From contig NZ_FWYD01000026.1 of NCBI RefSeq assembly GCF_900176485.1, positions 1 through 48,485 on the forward strand: DNA of 48,485 bases, written 5' to 3'. The notes below the pieces were generated by a model. It was not told where the DNA came from. It was given only the letters and a program-made list of their open reading frames with translations, and did no database searches. The translations under genes were made by a program, and so were the position numbers. Below, in pieces: positions 44,054-48,485 of this stretch (the first letter of the stretch is position 1; each line of letters begins with the position of its first letter). This stretch comes from Primorskyibacter flagellatus. Lineage in GTDB: Bacteria > Pseudomonadota > Alphaproteobacteria > Rhodobacterales > Rhodobacteraceae.

Positions 44054-44938
44054 TCATGTCGCCGCCTTGCGTTGCGCTTCGCCGCCGGTGGTGGCCTGAC
44101 CATGTGTGAGGCGGGCCATCAGCCGCCCAAGGACAACCTCTGACACGCGGGTGAACGCCAGATAGAAAATCAGCAGGGCCAGAAAATACCACATTCGCCA
44201 GTCGCCATGTGGATAGTCGGTGAAACGCGGCGTCTTGGCACCGCCAAGCTCGCGCGCCCAGTAGACGATATCCTCGACCCCCAGCAGGAACAGGAGCGGC
44301 GTGGCCTTGATCAGAACCATCCACAGGTTCGACAGGCCGGGCAGGGCAAAGACCCACATCTGCGGCACCAGGATGCGCCAGAACACCTGCCTGCGTGACA
44401 TGCCGTAAGCCGCGGCGGTTTCCAGTTGGGCATGCGGTACGGCCCGCATAGCGCCGAACAGGACATTGCCCGCGAAGGCTCCGAAGACGATGGAAAAGGT
44501 CAGCACGGCGAGAAAAAAGCCGTAGGTTTCGTGCATCCATTGCGGCGAATTGCCCAAGGGCAGCTTGGCTGCGGCGCAGACCACGAAATCGTTGCCTTGA
44601 CGGATCGGCTGGTCCCAGTCAGCACATTTCACCTTGTGCCGCATCCATTCGAATGCCTGATCCAGTGCGATCACGAAGAACAGAAAGAACGCGATGTCGG
44701 GCACGCCGCGCACGATTGCGATATAGGCCTTGCCGATCCAGCGCAGCGGCGCAACGGCGGATCGCGCAGCACCGGCGGCGGCAAATCCAAAGGCCAAGGC
44801 CGTGGGGGCCGTGATTGCCAGCAGCAGCAGCACCGTGCCGAACGAGACGTAAAATCCCATATGTTTGCCGGTCGTCAGGTAGCAGGCAAACCACTGCAAT
44901 CCGTCCAGAGCCGTGGGATCTGTGCAATAGCTGAAAAT
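44054..44938 (-). CDS. amino-acid-type ABC transporter permease, probable ATT start
   Basis: A HisQ/GlnP-like permease of about 294 residues with several hydrophobic spans. The EAA loop is QLETAAAYGMSRRQVFWRILVPQM, and a large external loop holds cysteines (KVKCADWDQP, FVVCAAAK). An annotated-type start at TTG 44899 has no ribosome binding site. Continuing upstream in frame gives IFSYCTDPTALDGLQWF, a protein-like N-terminus preceded by GGGAGG at 6 bases from an ATT codon at 44936-44938. No ATG is available. I chose ATT; TTG at 44899 is the fallback. It is the first permease of the operon. Confidence 0.72.
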   Translation of the reverse strand: MFSYCTDPTALDGLQWFACYLTTGKHMGFYVSFGTVLLLLAITAPTALAFGFAAAGAARSAVAPLRWIGKAYIAIVRGVPDIAFFLFFVIALDQAFEWMRHKVKCADWDQPIRQGNDFVVCAAAKLPLGNSPQWMHETYGFFLAVLTFSIVFGAFAGNVLFGAMRAVPHAQLETAAAYGMSRRQVFWRILVPQMWVFALPGLSNLWMVLIKATPLLFLLGVEDIVYWARELGGAKTPRFTDYPHGDWRMWYFLALLIFYLAFTRVSEVVLGRLMARLTHGQATTGGEAQRKAAT

Positions 44939-45007
44939 GGCAGACCTCCCTGGGCAGGCGGACGGGCGGAAATCAGGGGCAGCCGCAGCCGCCCCCGGAT
45001 AGGATCA

Positions 45008-45739
45008 TCAGAAGGCGGGCGAATCCTCGCCCAGATACTCAGCGATCATCGTGTTCAGCGTGCCATCATCCTTCATCGACTGGATCGCGGCGTCGAACTT
45101 GTCGCGAAGCTCGGGGTCGGACTGGCGGAAGGCCATGCCGATGCCACCGCCCAGAGGAATGTCGTCGCCCACGAACACCATCGCACCTCCGGATTCCTCG
45201 ACCGCAGGGATCAGAAAGTCCTTGTCGGCAAGCCCGGCATCCGCTTCGCCGCTTACAACGGCGGCGACGACTTCATCAGGGTTGGGAAATTCCAGCAAGG
45301 TGGCCCCGGTCTGGGCGATATGAGCGGCCTGAATCGTGCCGGTCTGGGCCGCGATCACCCCGTTTTCAATATCCACATCCGCAGTCGCACCAACATAGGA
45401 GGACGGCGATGGCGGCGTGTAGTTCTGGGTAAATGCGACAACTTCCTCACGCTCTGGCGTGATCGACATGCCGGCGATGATGGCGTCATAGTTGCCGGAT
45501 ACCAGATTGGGGATGATCGAATCCCAGTCGTTGGTCACCCATTCGCAGGTCAGCTCGGCACGCTTGCACAGCTCGTCGCCCAGAACACGCTCGAACCCGT
45601 CCACTTCACCGGCATCGTTGATGAAGTTATACGGAGGATAGGCACCCTCTGTGCCCAGACGCACAACCGAATGGCTGGCGGCGAAAGCCACTGACGCACT
45701 GAGGGCCAGCGCGGCGGTGCCAAGGATCAAACTTTTCAT
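45008..45739 (-). CDS. family 3 periplasmic substrate-binding protein
   Basis: A 243-residue extracytoplasmic solute-binding protein. The signal peptide (KSLILGTAALALSASVAFA, cleavage after AFA) is followed by the family 3 pattern: VRLGTEGAYPPYNFIN, DWDSIIPNLVSGNYDAII and the MSITPEREEVVAFTQNY signature. Family 3 proteins bind polar and basic amino acids, opines or related amines. Given the operon's PuuA- and PuuB-like enzymes, an amine or its derivative is the likely ligand. It lies 22 bp downstream of the ATPase and 69 bp upstream of the first permease. Confidence 0.87.
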   Translation of the reverse strand: MKSLILGTAALALSASVAFAASHSVVRLGTEGAYPPYNFINDAGEVDGFERVLGDELCKRAELTCEWVTNDWDSIIPNLVSGNYDAIIAGMSITPEREEVVAFTQNYTPPSPSSYVGATADVDIENGVIAAQTGTIQAAHIAQTGATLLEFPNPDEVVAAVVSGEADAGLADKDFLIPAVEESGGAMVFVGDDIPLGGGIGMAFRQSDPELRDKFDAAIQSMKDDGTLNTMIAEYLGEDSPAF

Positions 45740-45761
45740 GAATACACTCCCTTATTGAGTT

Positions 45762-46538
45762 TTACGCCGTCTGCGTGGCACTTAGAAAGCCTCGCAGACG
45801 TTCCGATTTGGGCGCACCGAACAACCGGTCCGGCGCGCCTTCTTCCTCGATCAGGCCCTGATGCAGAAAGACGACGTGGTCCGACACATCAGCGGCCAGT
45901 TTCATGTCATGCGTGACGATCAGCATCGTCCGGCCTTCGCGGGCCAGATCCTTGATGACACGCACCACTTCCTGTTCAAGTTCCGGATCCAGCGCCGAGG
46001 TTGGCTCGTCGAACAGAAGTGCCTCGGGTTCCATGCACAAGGCCCGTGCGATGGCGGCGCGCTGTTGCTGACCGCCTGACAGCTGTGCCGGAAAGGCATT
46101 GGCCTTGTCGCCGATCCCGACCTTGACAAGATAGGCATGCGCAGATTGTTCAACCTCTGCCCGGTCACGGCCCAGCACCGTCACAGGAGCCTCCATCACA
46201 TTCTGAAGGATGGTCATATGGGACCACAGGTTGAATTGCTGAAACACCATCGACAGGTTGGTCCTGATCCGCAAAACCTGTTTGGGATCGGCTGGCCGAC
46301 GCGACAGGCCATCGCCGTGCCATTGCACGGGTTCCCCTTTGAACAAAATCTCGCCCTGCTGGCTGTCCTCAAGAAGATTGCAGCAGCGCAGCAACGTCGA
46401 CTTGCCCGATCCGGATGATCCGATCAGCGACACCACACCCCCAACCGGAGCAGAGATGTCTACCCCTTTGAGAACCTCAAGTGACCCGTAGCGCTTGTGC
46501 AGGTCGTGGATCTCGATAACGGAACTGGTGTCTGCCAA
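45762..46538 (-). CDS. amino-acid-type ABC transporter ATP-binding protein
   Basis: A 258-residue HisP/GlnQ-type ATPase. Walker A is GSSGSGKST at about 36-44, the Q-loop region is FQQFNLW, the signature is LSGGQQQR, and Walker B is LLFDEPTSALDPE with the H-loop in VTHDM. It drives the transporter whose other parts follow. No ATG begins the conserved N-terminus; TTG at 46538 (giving ADTSSVIEIHDLHKRYG) is used as the start, without a strong ribosome binding site. It is the first gene of the operon, and a 37-bp inverted-repeat leader lies immediately upstream. Confidence 0.88.
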   Translation of the reverse strand: MADTSSVIEIHDLHKRYGSLEVLKGVDISAPVGGVVSLIGSSGSGKSTLLRCCNLLEDSQQGEILFKGEPVQWHGDGLSRRPADPKQVLRIRTNLSMVFQQFNLWSHMTILQNVMEAPVTVLGRDRAEVEQSAHAYLVKVGIGDKANAFPAQLSGGQQQRAAIARALCMEPEALLFDEPTSALDPELEQEVVRVIKDLAREGRTMLIVTHDMKLAADVSDHVVFLHQGLIEEEGAPDRLFGAPKSERLRGFLSATQTA

Positions 46539-46544
46539 AGTAAA

Positions 46545-46581
46545 CCCATGCTGATAGCAATCCTACACCGCGTAGCATGGG
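46545..46581 (-). promoter_or_regulatory. inverted repeat in the amine operon leader
   Basis: CCCATGCT (46545-46552) and AGCATGGG (46574-46581) are perfect 8-bp arms separated by 21 bp, ending 7 bases before the presumed TTG start of the ATPase gene. In the mRNA they would form a hairpin that could hide the start, or they could be an operator in DNA. Confidence 0.4.
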
Positions 46582-46798
46582 CTGCTTTTTTGCCTCATTG
46601 CAACATTCAAAATGCCCGGAACACATCGGGAATGCCAAATTGACGACACGGAAGGTCGCTTTTCCGACCCTTCCCCGGCTTGCAGGCGGTCCCAGCGCCG
46701 CCGAGCGGCTCCCTTGCATATCTTCCAGCAGAAACGGTGATAAGACTGGCCATTTGCCTTGAAGGCGGCGCGCCGGTTAGGCAATTCAAGCTGTGCGA

Positions 46799-47236
46799 TC
46801 AGCCTTTTTCCATCCGTTGCCGTGCCAACGCGCTGTCGACATCGCTGACGCCCAGCAGGTTGGATACGAGCCGCAGCAACGCGTCCTCTGCCTCGTCACG
46901 TTCGCCATCCGCCAGAACCACCTGCCAAAGCGCCTCGATCACGCCAATGCGGTGGTCGTAGGGCACGGCATCTTTGATCGCGCGGGTAAAGCGTACCGTG
47001 TCCGGCGCCTCGGATTCCAGCGTTTCGGCATCGCGCCGCAGGGCCGTTGCCTCGAAGGGCGACAGACCGTAGCGCGTCGCAGCGATACGGTCGATGCGCG
47101 AGATCTCGCGGTCGGAATAGTCGCCATCGGACCGGGCCACCCGGACAAGCAGGGCGGTCAGGGCGAGGCGGGCATCACCGTCGTCCAGCGGGGCGGGCTC
47201 TGGCTGGGTCAGCCGTTTGAGGAAGTCTGCGAACAT
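46799..47236 (-). CDS. TerB-like helical protein
   Basis: A 145-residue all-helical protein resembling the TerB/DjlA-type family. ALTALLVRVARSDGDYSDREISRIDRI contains the paired acidic residues, and IEALWQVVLADGERDEAEDALLRLVSNLLGVSDVD repeats the pattern, as in two EF-hand-like metal-binding helices. Such proteins sit at membranes and are linked to stress responses, but single copies outside ter clusters have no known role. The start at 47236 gives MFADFLKRLTQPEP; there is no strong ribosome binding site. It is 109 bp from the rlmJ stop on the same strand. Confidence 0.7.
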   Translation of the reverse strand: MFADFLKRLTQPEPAPLDDGDARLALTALLVRVARSDGDYSDREISRIDRIAATRYGLSPFEATALRRDAETLESEAPDTVRFTRAIKDAVPYDHRIGVIEALWQVVLADGERDEAEDALLRLVSNLLGVSDVDSALARQRMEKG

Positions 47237-47345
47237 AGGTGATGATATATGCCGCCTGTCCGGGCGCGCCAAGCCTGATCGTTTCGGGGTCGCGCGAAAG
47301 GGCGTCGCTGTTCTGGATTTATGTGCGCTGTCAATGCGTTGCGCG

Positions 47346-48122
47346 TCAGAGCGTCGCGAAGAGTTTGCTCAGACGGGCGGTTTCGTCCTCGATCCGGTAG
47401 GGCGGGTTGAGGATGAAGAGGCCGGAGCCGACCATCCGGTGGCCCTGACGGGCGGGCGGAAAGCTGACTTCGTGGCGCAGCGCGTCGGGATGTGCCTTGC
47501 TGAGGGCGCTCAACATCTTGCGGTGCGGCGCGTCCGAAAGGATCGGATACCACAACATGATGATTCCGACATTCCACTTGCGATTCAGGGCGGCGATCTG
47601 CGTGGGGATCAGATCATAATCGCTTTTGATCTCATAGCTGGGGTCGATCAACAACAGGCCGCGGCGCGGGGTCGGGGGACAGATGGACTGTGCCATTTCA
47701 AATCCATCTTGTTGATAACACTTGGCTTTTGGGACTGCATAGTCGAGTGCGGCGTATTCCTGCGGGTGCAGTTCCGCAAGGTGCAGACTGTCCATCGGGC
47801 GCAGGATTTGCGACGCGATCAGAGGGGAGCCGGGATAGGAATTTTCTCCATGATCTGAATGGGTTGCGCGGATCGTATTTGCATATGGGTGGCTGTCGGG
47901 AAACCAGTTCAGGGCGGCTGCACGGGCAATGCCCTGTGCGGCCTCGCCGGTTTTCAGCGCCTCGGCAGCGTCCAGCCGGTAGAGCGCCCGGCCCGCATGG
48001 GTTTCCAGATAGGTGAGTGGTTTATCCTTCTGGATCAACTGGTTAAGCATCCATGCAAGCAGGCTGTGCTTGTGAACATCGGCCAGATTCCCGGCGTGAT
48101 AAATATGTTGATAGGACAGCAT
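47346..48122 (-). CDS. rlmJ: 23S rRNA m6A2030 methyltransferase
   Basis: A 258-residue RlmJ. The N-terminus MLSYQHIYHAGNLADVHKHSLLAWML is the family start, with LETHAGRALYRLD as part of the SAM site. LLIDPSYE is the D-P-x-Y active-site motif found as DPPY in related N6-adenine methyltransferases. It methylates A2030 of 23S rRNA. Length and order of motifs are normal. It is the last recognisable gene before the window end. Confidence 0.92.
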   Translation of the reverse strand: MLSYQHIYHAGNLADVHKHSLLAWMLNQLIQKDKPLTYLETHAGRALYRLDAAEALKTGEAAQGIARAAALNWFPDSHPYANTIRATHSDHGENSYPGSPLIASQILRPMDSLHLAELHPQEYAALDYAVPKAKCYQQDGFEMAQSICPPTPRRGLLLIDPSYEIKSDYDLIPTQIAALNRKWNVGIIMLWYPILSDAPHRKMLSALSKAHPDALRHEVSFPPARQGHRMVGSGLFILNPPYRIEDETARLSKLFATL

Positions 48123-48390
48123 CGGACTGGCTTAGCCCCGCGCGCCTGTCCGCGCAAGAGCGGCTGACGTTTGGGGCCTTTTGTGTGTTTTGTACGGTGA
48201 ATATGTACAAATGCCCGTCGGCCCGGAAAAACTTTGTTGAATGGCGGAGCCAAGCGCGAAGCGCTGGGGCGCTAGTGAGGTCCGCGTAGTGCGTTGAGCG
48301 AAGCCAAGCTTTGAAAATTGAAGTAAGCTCATCAACCGCCAGTCCGCAGGCTGTCTCAGGCGCTTTCGCTGCTAAATCGGCCAATAATCC
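48123..48390. other. non-coding stretch before the right terminal repeat
   Basis: No convincing gene, RNA or terminator was found in these 268 bp between rlmJ and the terminal repeat. The stretch contains GTACGGTGAATATGTAC (48191-48207), an imperfect palindrome with GTAC ends that could be an rlmJ promoter or operator. Short open frames here look like noise. Confidence 0.5.
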
Positions 48391-48485
48391 GTATGCGCCG
48401 TCTCGGCCCCATTGGTGTTTCGCTTGCGGTGGGGTGCTCGGCTCATTCTGCTGACGTTTTTGCCTTCGTGAACGCTCAGAATGAG
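48391..48485. repeat. 95-bp terminal inverted repeat, right copy
   Basis: Exact reverse complement of 1-95. A reading frame begins inside it at 48393 and stays open to the last base (MRRLGPIGVSLAVGCSAHSA then DVFAFVNAQNE); the same frame reads out of the left end on the minus strand. If the repeat continues outside the window this could be the beginning of a gene of a repeated element, but no ribosome binding site precedes it here. Confidence 0.95.

Noticed and set aside
48043-48384. A 113-codon minus-strand frame between rlmJ and the right repeat
   Set aside because: It overlaps the rlmJ start region, its composition looks random, and no ribosome binding site or family motif is evident.

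Overview
The window looks like chromosomal DNA from a marine-type alphaproteobacterium of the Rhodobacteraceae (Roseobacter group). This rests on the gene content and neighbourhoods: a divergent phaZ / phaC-phaP-phaR cluster, rluD next to rpoH, PrpE with TTTGCAAA boxes, an NDUFS4-type complex I protein, MaeB, and two PuuA-like glutamine synthetases. Genes are dense, GC-rich and mostly intact. Most of the window is ordinary core metabolism. The accessory parts are the left end (about 1-4220), the large secreted nuclease at 9303-13682, and the glutamylated-amine operon at 38217-46538.

Layout. 1-95 and 48391-48485 are a perfect 95-bp inverted repeat at the two ends of the window. 298-3915 is a visibly less GC-rich mobilizable-element module: an ArdC-like antirestriction protein, a damaged small gene, a HigBA-type toxin-antitoxin pair, and a MobC plus MOBP-type relaxase pair; no integrase or replication gene is seen. 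From 4361 the host backbone begins with an NDUFS4-like protein, a possibly structured leader region and uvrB. 7423-9056 holds an orphan small protein and a PLP lyase. 9303-13682 encodes a 1459-residue RTX / lamin-tail / ExeM-type nuclease. 13765-14990 is a coupled phosphatase-peroxiredoxin pair. 15085-19745 carries propionyl-CoA synthetase and malic enzyme. 19939-24473 is a tightly overlapped nucleoside-salvage operon (cdd-deoA-deoB-add-upp). 24542-31153 mixes a SPOR protein, a degenerate M48-like membrane protein, an acyl-CoA synthetase, a sulfotransferase, rluD and rpoH. 31271-36836 holds an oxidoreductase and the polyhydroxyalkanoate cycle with its repressor. 36910-46538, read on the minus strand, is an aminotransferase preceded by a long operon: ABC transporter, two PuuA-like synthetases, a glutamine amidotransferase and a PuuB-like oxidase. 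46799-48122 holds a TerB-like protein and rlmJ.

How it works together. Carbon storage (PhaC, PhaZ, PhaP, PhaR) sits with propionyl-CoA and malate/acetyl-phosphate metabolism. Nucleoside salvage, and possibly extracellular DNA degradation by the RTX nuclease, would supply nucleosides and bases. The large amine operon would import an amine, glutamylate it, oxidise it and release glutamate. Regulatory sites support two circuits: PhaR-type CTGC-N3-GCAG sites upstream of phaC/phaZ and phaP, and a cluster of TGCAAA half-sites upstream of prpE that matches the PccR/ScfR family.

Most notable: the exact terminal inverted repeat, the duplicated PuuA system with an amino-acid-type importer and a probable ATT start codon, the N-terminal-RTX nuclease, an M48-like protein whose zinc-binding histidines are gone, and mutually exclusive hairpins in the uvrB leader.
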